Assembly (NCBI GenBank): GCA_903844785.1
Contig: CAIMVB010000394.1
Location: forward strand, 1-6,111
DNA from: an uncultured Rhodospirillales bacterium
GTDB taxonomy: Bacteria > Pseudomonadota > Alphaproteobacteria > Acetobacterales > Acetobacteraceae
Direction of reading: 5' to 3'
Length of the DNA: 6,111 nucleotides
Shown here: in pieces, positions 1 to 6,111 of the stretch
Layout of the letters: each line of letters begins with the position of its first letter
Numbering within the stretch: the stretch's first letter is position 1
Position numbers and translations under genes: made by a program
The notes under the pieces: generated by a model
Database searches by the model: none
The model's input: only the letters and a program-made list of their open reading frames with translations
Told to the model about the DNA's origin: nothing

Positions 1-405
1 CACCGCACCGCGCCAACCAGCATGGGCGCCACCAATTACCCCCGCCTTGCGATCCGCAAATAGTACCGGCGCGCAATCCCCGGTGATGATGCCAAGCGCG
101 AGCCCCGCACGGCGCGTCACCACACCATCGGCTTCAGGCCGCTGATCTTCCGGCCAGGCTTCTTCGGCCACCACCACGCGCTTGCCATGCACCTGCGTCA
201 GCCCGCATAGCGCGCCATGCGAAAGCCCAAGCGCCGCCGCCGCGCGGGTGCGATTTTCGCGGACCGCCGCCGCATCATCCTTGCCGGAAAGCGAGCAATT
301 CAGGGAAGCAAAAGCGCCTGTTGATACCCCGCCATTGCGCGTGAAAAACCCATGAGCAACGCCAGGAAGCTGCAAAGGGTCGGCAAGCAAAAAATCAGCG
401 CTCAT
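1..405 (-). CDS. pgeF: Peptidoglycan editing factor PgeF (YfiH/laccase-domain family), 3' end beyond the window
   Basis: The first 135 codons are present and the frame is still open at base 1. The family is normally about 250 residues, so roughly half is missing. Diagnostic motifs are HGFFTRNGGVSTG at 18-30, QVHG at 71-74, TGDCAPV at 108-114 and GAHAGWRG at 126-133. H73, C111 and H128 match the conserved His/Cys/His metal site of the YfiH (DUF152) fold. Family knowledge: these proteins were once called polyphenol oxidases or laccases; E. coli YfiH hydrolyses wrongly incorporated L-Ser from UDP-MurNAc in the cytoplasm, and members have also been reported to act on purine nucleosides. The ATG at 405-403 overlaps the TGA of the upstream methyltransferase gene (404-402) in an ATGA arrangement. 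No strong ribosome binding site precedes it, so translational coupling is likely. The family call is firm; the exact substrate here is inferred. Confidence 0.93.
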   Translation of the reverse strand, partial: MSADFLLADPLQLPGVAHGFFTRNGGVSTGAFASLNCSLSGKDDAAAVRENRTRAAAALGLSHGALCGLTQVHGKRVVVAEEAWPEDQRPEADGVVTRRAGLALGIITGDCAPVLFADRKAGVIGGAHAGWRGAV

Positions 406-1424
406 GCGGTCTCGAATCCTGCGGGGATAGGCAGGCTTGAATCGCATAGCGCCAAGACCTTGAAAAGCCGGCCCATGGCTTCCGGCGCGGTCAGCCGATG
501 CGCCGCCGCAAGCTGGGCCTGCGCGCGGGCCGGATCAAGCCGCGCCAGCATGGCAGCGCGCGTCATGAAGCCCAGGCGTTGCAGGAAAACACCCTGAGGC
601 AAGGGGCCATGCGCCACGGCGCCAGCGGCGCGCGCAGCGGCGGCAAAGGCCGCGAAATCCACATGGGCGGTAATATCCACCGCACCAGGCGCGACCAAAG
701 GATCAACTGGCTGACCGGCGCGCATGGCTTGCAGGCTATCACCGAAGCCGCTTTCCGCCGGCCCGTAATCAATCAATAGCCCCGCACCGCCATGGCGCTT
801 AAGCCGCGCGCCAAACCAAGCGGCGAAGTGCTGCGCCGCCTCATTCACTTCTTGAATGGCGCCTTCGGGCGCATCTTTGGGCAGGGCAATATCGCTTGGC
901 AATTCGACGAAAGCGCCGCCCAGCACATGGCGTTCACGCCAGCCATCGGCACGGCGAATGAATTGGCGAATGGGCAGCGCATCCAGGAATTCATTCGCCA
1001 GCAGGATCATGGGCACTTCGGGCAGGCTTGCCATATCCGCATGCCACGCGGCCACAGCATCACCAAGCTTCGCCGCCTGCGTGCCGCGTAAACGGGGTGA
1101 TGTTTCCACCAAATGCACGCGCAAGGCCGCGCGAAAATCGGGCATCATTTCCGCAATGGCCCGCAGCGCATCGGCCATCAGGCTGCCGCGCCCTGGCCCG
1201 CATTCCACCAGCATAACGGGGTTTGGGCGGCCCATAGCCTGCCATGTGACTGCCGCCCAAAGGCCCAAGCATTCGCCAAAGGCCTGAGATATTTCCGGCG
1301 ATGTTGCGAAATCCTGAAACGGATCATACGCCGCGTAATAGGCCGCCGCAGCGCGCGCCATGAAATGGTCAAGCCGCTCTGCGCCAGGGGCGGCTTCAGG
1401 ATACTCATGCGGCGCGCTGGTCAT
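402..1424 (-). CDS. Class I SAM-dependent methyltransferase, MidA/NDUFAF7 family (DUF185)
   Basis: A complete 340-residue protein. Visible motifs: DFATSPEISQAFGE at 38-51, the SAM-binding glycine motif LVECGPGRGSLMADAL at 72-87, the second strand VHLVETSP at 103-110, ANEFLDALPIRQF at 143-155, and LLIDYG at 216-221. ITAHVDF (251-257), QGVFLQRLG (277-285) and MGRLFKVL (317-324) are typical of the family's C-terminal half. In mitochondria NDUFAF7 dimethylates an arginine of a complex I subunit (NDUFS2); the bacterial target is not established. The ATG at 1424 is the only usable start, because the frame meets a TGA at 1466-1464 with no ATG, GTG or TTG between. The N-terminus is shorter than in relatives and lacks the leading helix and the glycines usually found before and after the YY..DP segment (29-35). 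Its stop overlaps the pgeF start, a pairing common in alphaproteobacteria, where lgt often comes first. Here a solute receptor gene precedes it, 68 bases away. Confidence 0.92.
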   Translation of the reverse strand: MTSAPHEYPEAAPGAERLDHFMARAAAAYYAAYDPFQDFATSPEISQAFGECLGLWAAVTWQAMGRPNPVMLVECGPGRGSLMADALRAIAEMMPDFRAALRVHLVETSPRLRGTQAAKLGDAVAAWHADMASLPEVPMILLANEFLDALPIRQFIRRADGWRERHVLGGAFVELPSDIALPKDAPEGAIQEVNEAAQHFAAWFGARLKRHGGAGLLIDYGPAESGFGDSLQAMRAGQPVDPLVAPGAVDITAHVDFAAFAAAARAAGAVAHGPLPQGVFLQRLGFMTRAAMLARLDPARAQAQLAAAHRLTAPEAMGRLFKVLALCDSSLPIPAGFETA

Positions 1425-1492
1425 GCGGTTTCCGACAAAGGGACAATAGGCTCTTGTCGCAGATCAGCGGCGCCGCCGGCAAGGGTGATACT
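1425..1492 (-). other. Intergenic gap between the Bug receptor gene and the methyltransferase gene
   Basis: These 68 bases hold a 10-base perfect palindrome (GCGGCGCCGC). They also hold CGACAA at 1433-1438 facing TTGTCG at 1454-1459, and a competing GACAA at 1442-1446 that can pair with the same TTGTC. No run of T follows any of these on the minus strand, so none looks like an intrinsic terminator. I found no convincing -35/-10 pair and only a weak purine stretch (CGGAAA) before the ATG at 1424. Read-through from the receptor gene into the methyltransferase-pgeF pair is therefore plausible but unproven. Confidence 0.4.
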
Positions 1493-2476
1493 TCAATCCA
1501 CCTTGGCGCCAGATGCACGGATCAAGGGTGCCAGTCTTGCCTGCTGCGCCGCGCGGAAGGCGCTGATATCTTCCATGCTGGTATACCAGGCCATGGCCCC
1601 TTGCTCTCGGAAGGATTTCACCAAATCAGGATGCTCCAAAGCCTGCTTGCTGAAATGGGACATCCGATCCGTAACGTCCTTGGGCAACCCAGCAGGGCCG
1701 CAGACACAGGTCCAGGAAATAACATCAAAACCCGGCAGGTATTCCGAAATTGCGGGAAGTTCTGGTTCAATCGGGCTGCGCTTTTCACTCGTTACGGCCA
1801 AGGCGCGCACCTTGCCCTGGCGCGACAGCGCAAGGATGGAAGGCATATTGTCGAACATCATGTGAATGCGCCCGGCCATCAGATCCACAAGCCCAGGCGC
1901 CGCGCCGCGATAGGGCACATGTTCCATATTCACGCCGGCCAATTGCTTGAACATCTCACCCGAAAGATGCAGCGTGGTGCCCGAACCCGCAGAGCCGAAG
2001 GAATACTTCCCCGGATTGGCCTTCAGTAGCGCGATCAATTCCGGCACATTGCGCACTGGCAGATCGAGATTGACGCCAAGCAGATTCGGCAATTGCCACA
2101 ACCCGCTGATGAAGGTGAAATCCTTCTCGGGGTCGAAATTCAGATTGCTGTAAAGTGTCGGCGCAATCGCGTGGGATGCGATGCCACCAAGCCCGATCGT
2201 ATAGCCATCCGGCGCTGACTTCGCGACCGTATCCACGCCAACATTGCCACCCGCGCCGCCGCGATTTTCCACGACAAAGCTCTGGCCCGTCAGTTCCGAC
2301 ATGCGCGCGCAATAGATGCGCGAAAGCACATCGGTGGAACCGCCGGCTGGAAAGGGGTTGATGTAGCGCACCGGCCGGCGCGGCCAATCGCCCGATTGCG
2401 CGCGGGCGATGCTGGGCAGGGCCAGAAGGCTTGCGCCAGCCAACACGGCCCGGCGCGGAATATTTGTCTTTGACAT
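1493..2476 (-). CDS. Bug/TctC-family tripartite tricarboxylate transporter solute receptor with Tat signal peptide
   Basis: A 327-residue periplasmic receptor for a small organic anion, in the family that feeds TctA/TctB-type secondary transporters. Residues 1-26 form a signal peptide: twin arginines R8-R9 in NIPRRAVLAG, a hydrophobic stretch at 10-23, and probable cleavage at ARA|Q (26/27). Family motifs follow: PFPAGGSTD at 41-49, VENRGGAGGNVG at 69-80, PDGYT at 89-93, HVPYRG at 186-191, MFDNMPS at 207-213 and VRALAVTS at 223-230. Length is typical. The open frame runs on to 2608, but the ATG at 2476 is chosen because AGGGGAG (2490-2484) lies 7 bases upstream and because the signal peptide then sits at the N-terminus. 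The longer version would add 44 residues and overlap the maeB end and terminator. No tctA or tctB is visible, so it is an orphan receptor here. The ligand cannot be read from sequence; dicarboxylates, citrate and aromatic acids are all known for the family. Confidence 0.93.
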   Translation of the reverse strand: MSKTNIPRRAVLAGASLLALPSIARAQSGDWPRRPVRYINPFPAGGSTDVLSRIYCARMSELTGQSFVVENRGGAGGNVGVDTVAKSAPDGYTIGLGGIASHAIAPTLYSNLNFDPEKDFTFISGLWQLPNLLGVNLDLPVRNVPELIALLKANPGKYSFGSAGSGTTLHLSGEMFKQLAGVNMEHVPYRGAAPGLVDLMAGRIHMMFDNMPSILALSRQGKVRALAVTSEKRSPIEPELPAISEYLPGFDVISWTCVCGPAGLPKDVTDRMSHFSKQALEHPDLVKSFREQGAMAWYTSMEDISAFRAAQQARLAPLIRASGAKVD

Positions 2477-2483
2477 TTGCTTA

Positions 2484-2490
2484 CTCCCCT
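2484..2490 (-). promoter_or_regulatory. Ribosome binding site of the Bug receptor gene
   Basis: AGGGGAG lies 7 bases before the ATG at 2476-2474 and decides this start over the longer open frame. All but its last G (2484) lies inside the 3' arm of the adjacent inverted repeat, so its access could depend on RNA folding. Confidence 0.75.
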
Positions 2491-2525
2491 GAAGCCTGCA
2501 GTCTATCGCCGCAGGTCTCAGGGGA
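2485..2525 (-). promoter_or_regulatory. Long imperfect inverted repeat over the Bug gene ribosome binding site
   Basis: On the minus strand the 5' arm is TCCCCTGAGACCTGC (2525-2511), the loop is 11 bases (2510-2500) and the 3' arm is GCAGGCTTCAGGGGA (2499-2485). The 15 stem positions comprise 13 Watson-Crick pairs, one G-U wobble and one A-C mismatch. In RNA the stem would occlude the GGGGA core of the Shine-Dalgarno sequence, 8 bases before the ATG. No T-run follows, so it is not a second terminator. It could be a translation-control hairpin or, as a DNA dyad, an operator. The pairing is seen directly; the function is inferred and the transcription start is unknown. Confidence 0.6.
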
Positions 2526-2547
2526 AGGCTGCCCAAATCCGGGCCAA

Positions 2548-2553
2548 GGTCAA
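2548..2553 (-). promoter_or_regulatory. Possible -35 element (TTGACC) for the Bug receptor gene
   Basis: TTGACC begins just after the T-run of the maeB terminator and resembles a sigma-70 -35 box. The hexamer 17 bases downstream (AGCCTT, 2530-2525) is a poor -10, so this is a weak call. If it is real, transcription would start near 2518, inside the 5' arm of the inverted repeat. That would argue for the repeat acting as a DNA operator rather than as a complete RNA hairpin. Confidence 0.2.
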
Positions 2554-2581
2554 GAAAAAAGCGCGGCCTTGTTAGCCGCGC
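2554..2581 (-). terminator. Intrinsic (Rho-independent) terminator of maeB
   Basis: On the minus strand GCGCGGC (2581-2575) pairs perfectly with GCCGCGC (2567-2561) across the 7-base loop TAACAAG, followed by six T (2560-2555) and then CTT. The TAA stop of maeB (2574-2572) is the start of the loop, so the 5' arm of the stem encodes the last residues of the enzyme. This isolates maeB from the Bug receptor gene unless read-through occurs. Confidence 0.9.
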
Positions 2582-4884
2582 GGCACGGCGGCATGCGCGG
2601 CAAGGCACGCCACATCCACAATCTGGTTCACCCCCGCCTGCATGGGCACAATCTGCGCCGAATGGGAAAGCCCGGTCAGCAGCGGCCCGATCACCGTGCT
2701 GCTGGTCAGGCGCGGTACGGCGCGTGTCAGGATATGCGCGGCATGGATACCCGGCATGATCAGCACATTGGCAGGCCCCGTCAGACGACAGAAGGGGTAC
2801 AGCGCGGCACGCAGCGCGGGATCCAGCGCGACATCGGCGGACATTTCACCATCGAATTCAAAATCCGCGCCACGTTCAGTCAGCAGCTTCACCGCTTCAC
2901 GAATGCTGCCCGGGATGGTGCCGCGCGGATCGCCAAAGGTTGAGAAGGAAAGGAAGGCAACGCGCGGTTCCATCCCCAAGCGGCGCGCCGCCGCCGCTGA
3001 ACCGCGCGCAATACCGGCCAGTGTTTCCGCATCCGGCCTTTCATGGATGGCGGTATCGGCCACCAGCACCGTGCCAGCCTGCCTGGAAATGATGATGGAA
3101 ACACCGAAAGCCACGCGCCCAGGCAAGGTATCAATCGCCATGCTGATACCCTCAAGCGCGGCGGAATAGGAACGCGTGGTGCCGGTCACCACCGCATCCG
3201 CATCGCCCGTCGCCACCATGCAGGAAGCGAATACATTGCGATCCTGATTGACCAGGCGCTGGCAATCGCGCTGCAGGAAGCCATCGCGCTGGCGCTTGCC
3301 GTAGAGGAATTCCGCATAGCGCCGTGTGGAATCCGAAAGCCGCGCATTCTGGATTTCAATGCCAGCGGGCAGGGGAATGCCGATGGCATTGGCAACCGCC
3401 GTAATGCGATCTTCGCGCCCAACAAGCACCGGCGTACCGTAACCCGCATTGCGGAAGGCAATCGCGGCGCGGATCACTTTTTCTTCTTCGCCTTCCGCGA
3501 AGACCACGCGCTTCGGGTTCTGCCGCACGCTCTCCGCAATGGCTTCCAGCGCACCAACCGTCGCGTCCAGCCGGTTCGCCAAATCCCGCGCGTAGCGCTG
3601 CAAATCCGGCAAGGGCCGGCGCGCCACACCGCTATCCATCGCGGCCTTGGCAACGGCGGGTGAAACCCGCGAAATCAAACGCGGGTCAAAGGCATTCGGG
3701 ATGATATATTCAGGCCCAAAGCGCAGCGCCTTGCCCGCGCCAGCGCCCGAGACTTCTTCCGGCACATCTTCGCGTGCCAGCATGGCAAGCGATTCAGCCG
3801 CTGCGATTTTCATCGCATCATTGATGGTGGAAGCGCGCACATCCAAGGCGCCGCGGAAAATGAAGGGAAAGCCCAGCACATTATTGACCTGGTTCGGGTA
3901 ATCCGAACGTCCGGTCGCGATAATACAATCGGGCCGCGCAGCGCGCGCTTCATCCGGCGTGATTTCCGGATCAGGATTGGCCATAGCGAAGATGATCGGC
4001 TTTGGCGCCATAGCGCGGATCATCTCAGGCGTCAGCGCACCCTTCACCGAAAGGCCGAAGAACACATCCGCACCATCCAAAGCTTGCGTGAGCGTACGGG
4101 CGGAAGTGGTCACCGCATGGGCGGATTTCCACTGATTCATGCCTTCCTGACGGCCACGCCAGATCACGCCCTTGGTGTCGCACAGGATCACGTTTTCGGG
4201 CCGCATGCCCATTGCCTTCACCAATTCAGCACAGGCAATCGAAGCCGCACCCGCACCATTGATGACCAGCTTGGTCGTCTTCAAATCACGCCCGGTCAAA
4301 TGGCAGGCATTGATCAAGCCGGCAGCAGCGACAATGGCGGTGCCATGCTGGTCATCATGGAATACCGGAATATCCATCAATTCGCGGAGCCGCTGTTCAA
4401 TCACGAAGCATTCCGGCGCTTTGATATCTTCCAGATTAATGCCGCCGAAGGTTGGGCCCAGATAGCGCACGGCATTGATGAAAGCGTCCGGGTCTTCGGT
4501 ATCGACGCAAAGATCCATGGAATCCACATCGGCAAAGCGCTTGAACAAAGCGGCCTTGCCTTCCATCACGGGCTTGGATGCAAGCGCGCCCAGATTGCCA
4601 AGGCCCAGCACCGCCGTGCCATTGGAAATCACCGCGACGAAATTGCCCTTCGCCGTATAATCATAGGCAAGGCTCGGGTCGCGATGGATATGCAGGCAAG
4701 GTTCCGCGACACCTGGCGAATAGGCCAAGCTTAAATCCCGCGCCGTGATCAAGGGCTTGGTCAGGCGGATTTCAAGCTTACCTGGCCGGCCTTCCCGGTG
4801 CATCGCCAGCGCTTCTTCGGCGGTGACGCGCGCCGTGCGCGTATCCTCTACCGGCATTTTTTTCGCGTCATCCATTCTTGCCAT
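2572..4884 (-). CDS. maeB: NADP-dependent malic enzyme, MaeB type, with C-terminal phosphotransacetylase-like domain
   Basis: A 770-residue cytoplasmic enzyme, typical of the MaeB class (about 760), that decarboxylates L-malate oxidatively to pyruvate, CO2 and NAD(P)H. The malic domain spans about 30-170. It has [12 protein letters not shown] at 52-63 (catalytic Tyr55), [10 protein letters not shown] at 106-115 (Lys110) and NLEDIKAPE at 150-158 (metal ligands E152 and D153). [10 protein letters not shown] at 174-183 supplies further Asp ligands and leads into the Rossmann domain with NGAGAAS at 209-215, MANPDPE at 301-307 and [18 protein letters not shown] at 331-348. The phosphotransacetylase-like domain runs from about 450 to 768: [14 protein letters not shown] at 461-474, DADAVVTG at 561-568, [10 protein letters not shown] at 678-687, MPGIHAAHI at 710-718 and VIGPLLTGL at 731-739. 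In studied MaeB proteins this domain lacks acetyl transfer activity and mediates inhibition by acetyl-CoA. NADP preference is inferred from the class. An ATG at codon 4 (4875) is an alternative start. It has its own terminator and is probably monocistronic. Confidence 0.97.
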   Translation of the reverse strand: MARMDDAKKMPVEDTRTARVTAEEALAMHREGRPGKLEIRLTKPLITARDLSLAYSPGVAEPCLHIHRDPSLAYDYTAKGNFVAVISNGTAVLGLGNLGALASKPVMEGKAALFKRFADVDSMDLCVDTEDPDAFINAVRYLGPTFGGINLEDIKAPECFVIEQRLRELMDIPVFHDDQHGTAIVAAAGLINACHLTGRDLKTTKLVINGAGAASIACAELVKAMGMRPENVILCDTKGVIWRGRQEGMNQWKSAHAVTTSARTLTQALDGADVFFGLSVKGALTPEMIRAMAPKPIIFAMANPDPEITPDEARAARPDCIIATGRSDYPNQVNNVLGFPFIFRGALDVRASTINDAMKIAAAESLAMLAREDVPEEVSGAGAGKALRFGPEYIIPNAFDPRLISRVSPAVAKAAMDSGVARRPLPDLQRYARDLANRLDATVGALEAIAESVRQNPKRVVFAEGEEEKVIRAAIAFRNAGYGTPVLVGREDRITAVANAIGIPLPAGIEIQNARLSDSTRRYAEFLYGKRQRDGFLQRDCQRLVNQDRNVFASCMVATGDADAVVTGTTRSYSAALEGISMAIDTLPGRVAFGVSIIISRQAGTVLVADTAIHERPDAETLAGIARGSAAAARRLGMEPRVAFLSFSTFGDPRGTIPGSIREAVKLLTERGADFEFDGEMSADVALDPALRAALYPFCRLTGPANVLIMPGIHAAHILTRAVPRLTSSTVIGPLLTGLSHSAQIVPMQAGVNQIVDVACLAAHAAVPRG

Positions 4885-4965
4885 TACTCCTCAAACCAGC
4901 CCCATCATGCCGTGTTGTGGCCCGCACCGCGAGCCCCCGGCTTCGCAATCGCAGCAAATCGTCCT
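4885..4965 (-). other. Intergenic gap between the solute-binding protein gene and maeB
   Basis: These 81 bases carry a short GC-rich hairpin, GCTCGC with GCGGGC around a 3-base loop, not followed by a T-run, so it is not a recognisable intrinsic terminator. I found no convincing sigma-70-like promoter. The maeB promoter must lie here or upstream; the sequence does not settle which. Confidence 0.35.
4887..4892 (-). promoter_or_regulatory. Ribosome binding site of maeB
   Basis: GAGGAG is a strong Shine-Dalgarno sequence, but it sits only 2 bases from the ATG at 4884 and 11 bases from the in-frame ATG at 4875. Neither spacing is ideal, so the first three residues (MAR) may not be part of the protein. 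Confidence 0.65.
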
Positions 4966-6111
4966 TCACACCCGCCGGACATTCCAGGGATAGGGCGATG
5001 AGCCCGGCAAAATCCCCGTAATATTGCGCCGGAAGGCAGTTCTTATCCTGAATTGGCCAAGCGGAATAAAGGCCGCATCGTCCAAAGCCAGGCGCCCAAG
5101 CCGGGCGGCCAGGCTTTTCTGCTCGGCCTCATTGGGCGCAAACAGCCAGGATTCGGCCAAAGCCTCCGCCTCATCACTTTTCCACCAGCCGAACCAGCCG
5201 CCCGCCCCTTGGCCGCGCACCAGGAAGGAAACGGCGGGATTAGCCCAGGCGGTCGCCCCGCCGGTGGTATGAAGAATGGACCAGCCGCCGCGGTCCACCG
5301 TCTCCCGATTGCTGCGGCGTTGCACCACCGTGCCCCAATCACTCTCGGCCAGGTCAATATTCATGCCGATCCGCTTCAACCGATCGGCGGTCACTTGTCC
5401 AAGCGGGCCGATGTCCGGGAAATCGGTCGGGTTGATCACAACAACGCGCTGATTGGCATAGCCCGCTTCGCGCAAGGCAGCGCGGGCGCGGTCCAGATCG
5501 CCCGGCATCACCGCCTCACCCAAATCCTCATAGTAAGGGGTGTGGCGCGGCCAAAGGCTGCGGCAGATATCCCAATCTGTCCGGTCATCACCGCGCGATG
5601 CGCGCATGTAATCATCTTGCAGCACGGAAAGCCGGACAGCGCGGCGGACGCGCACATCATCAAAGGGCGGATGCAGGCAATTCATGCGCAGCACGGCCAG
5701 CCGTCCACCTATATCTGATACTTCGCGCCGCACATCACGCGCACGCGCCAAAAGTGGTTGCAAATCCGGATGCGGCCTTTCCCACCAATCCACTTCACCA
5801 TTTTGCAAGGCGGCGGCGGCGGTCGCGGGGTCGGGCAGGATATGCCATTCAATGCGCCGGAAATGCGCGACCTTGCCGCCGGATGTCCAGGAAGGTGCTT
5901 CCTGGCGCGGTTGGTAGGCGTCGAATTTCTCATAAATCACGCGGCTGCCGGAATTATATTCGCCCGCAATGAAGCGATAGGGGCCCGAGCCGATCATCTC
6001 GGTCACGCCGCGATTGGGATCGGTCTCGGCCAGGCGTTCCGGCATGATGAAGGGCACGGCAGCATCGGGCTTGGCCAGCGCATCCAGCAGCAGCGGGAAG
6101 GCACGCTTCAG
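4966..6111 (-). CDS. ABC transporter substrate-binding protein, family 5 (SBP_bac_5), 5' end beyond the window
   Basis: The last 381 codons and the TGA (4968-4966) are present. The frame is open to base 6111, so the signal peptide and N-terminal lobe are outside; full members are about 500-550 residues. Family features, numbered in the visible fragment: MIGSGPYRF near 39-47 (the conserved GTGPY-type motif), ALQNGEVDWW near 101-110 (the GEVD motif), HPPFDDVRVRRAVRLS near 147-162 (the PPFDDxRVRxA motif), and ARAALREAGY near 209-218. These proteins bind peptides, opines, nickel chelates or sugars in the periplasm and deliver them to an ABC permease. The ligand cannot be told from the fragment, and no permease or ATPase gene is visible; the downstream gene is maeB. 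An in-frame GTG at 6057-6055 should not be taken as the start, because the conserved family sequence continues upstream of it. Confidence 0.92.
   Translation of the reverse strand: MKRAFPLLLDALAKPDAAVPFIMPERLAETDPNRGVTEMIGSGPYRFIAGEYNSGSRVIYEKFDAYQPRQEAPSWTSGGKVAHFRRIEWHILPDPATAAAALQNGEVDWWERPHPDLQPLLARARDVRREVSDIGGRLAVLRMNCLHPPFDDVRVRRAVRLSVLQDDYMRASRGDDRTDWDICRSLWPRHTPYYEDLGEAVMPGDLDRARAALREAGYANQRVVVINPTDFPDIGPLGQVTADRLKRIGMNIDLAESDWGTVVQRRSNRETVDRGGWSILHTTGGATAWANPAVSFLVRGQGAGGWFGWWKSDEAEALAESWLFAPNEAEQKSLAARLGRLALDDAAFIPLGQFRIRTAFRRNITGILPGSSPYPWNVRRV

Noticed and set aside
1113..1865. A 250-codon plus-strand open frame crossing the methyltransferase, the gap and part of the Bug gene
   Set aside because: It spans two well-supported minus-strand genes, has no recognisable family motif and reads as antisense low-complexity Arg/Ala/Ser-rich sequence, as expected from GC-rich codon bias.
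2485..2525. Second intrinsic terminator at the inverted repeat
   Set aside because: Neither strand has a T-run after the stem.
2477..2608. N-terminal extension of the Bug receptor to 2608
   Set aside because: The extra 44 residues would run through the terminator and the maeB end. The Tat signal and a well-spaced ribosome binding site support the ATG at 2476.
3043..3663. A 206-codon plus-strand open frame inside maeB
   Set aside because: It is entirely antisense to the conserved maeB domains, has no recognisable motifs and has no plausible independent context.
4908..4935. Terminator after the family 5 binding-protein gene
   Set aside because: The GCTCGC/GCGGGC hairpin is short and is followed by CACAACACGG rather than a T-run.
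5053..5718. A 221-codon plus-strand open frame inside the family 5 binding-protein gene
   Set aside because: The minus-strand frame carries clear SBP_bac_5 motifs across this stretch; the plus-strand translation is unlike any family I recognise.
1..6111. CRISPR array, insertion sequence, tRNA, toxin-antitoxin or defence module
   Set aside because: I saw no regularly spaced direct repeats, no terminal repeats flanking a transposase, no tRNA-like cloverleaf and no small paired genes. The conserved genes fill almost the whole window.

Overview
This is a GC-rich bacterial window in which every gene I can support lies on the minus strand, so it reads right to left. The gene content suggests an alphaproteobacterium, perhaps an Acetobacteraceae or Roseomonas-like organism. 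It contains a MidA/NDUFAF7-type methyltransferase coupled to pgeF, a Tat-exported Bug/TctC-type solute receptor, a MaeB-type malic enzyme fused to a phosphotransacetylase-like domain, and a family 5 solute-binding protein. The taxonomic call is an inference from gene content and composition, not from a marker gene.

Layout in the direction of transcription. (1) 6111-4966 is the 3' part of a family 5 (peptide/opine/nickel type) ABC transporter substrate-binding protein whose start lies outside the window. (2) An 81-base gap has no clear promoter or terminator; it ends in a GAGGAG ribosome binding site. (3) 4884-2572 is maeB, a complete 770-residue malic enzyme. It ends in a textbook intrinsic terminator whose loop contains the stop codon. 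(4) 2571-2477 is a leader region. It carries a long imperfect inverted repeat whose 3' arm covers the ribosome binding site of the next gene. (5) 2476-1493 is a Bug/TctC-family tripartite tricarboxylate transporter receptor with a Tat signal, without visible membrane partners. (6) A 68-base gap has only weak inverted repeats. (7) 1424-402 is a MidA/NDUFAF7-family SAM-dependent methyltransferase. Its TGA overlaps the ATG of (8), the 5' part of pgeF (405-1), which encodes a peptidoglycan-editing multicopper-oxidase-like hydrolase and runs off the left edge.

Functionally this is mostly housekeeping and central metabolism: malate to pyruvate with NADPH, peptidoglycan quality control, and a protein arginine methyltransferase-like factor. 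Two periplasmic solute receptors flank the malic enzyme. I see no mobile element, CRISPR array, tRNA, rRNA or defence system, and no stretch over 300 bases lacks a gene. The most interesting non-coding signal is the dyad at 2485-2525, which could hide the Bug gene's ribosome binding site in the mRNA or act as a DNA operator.
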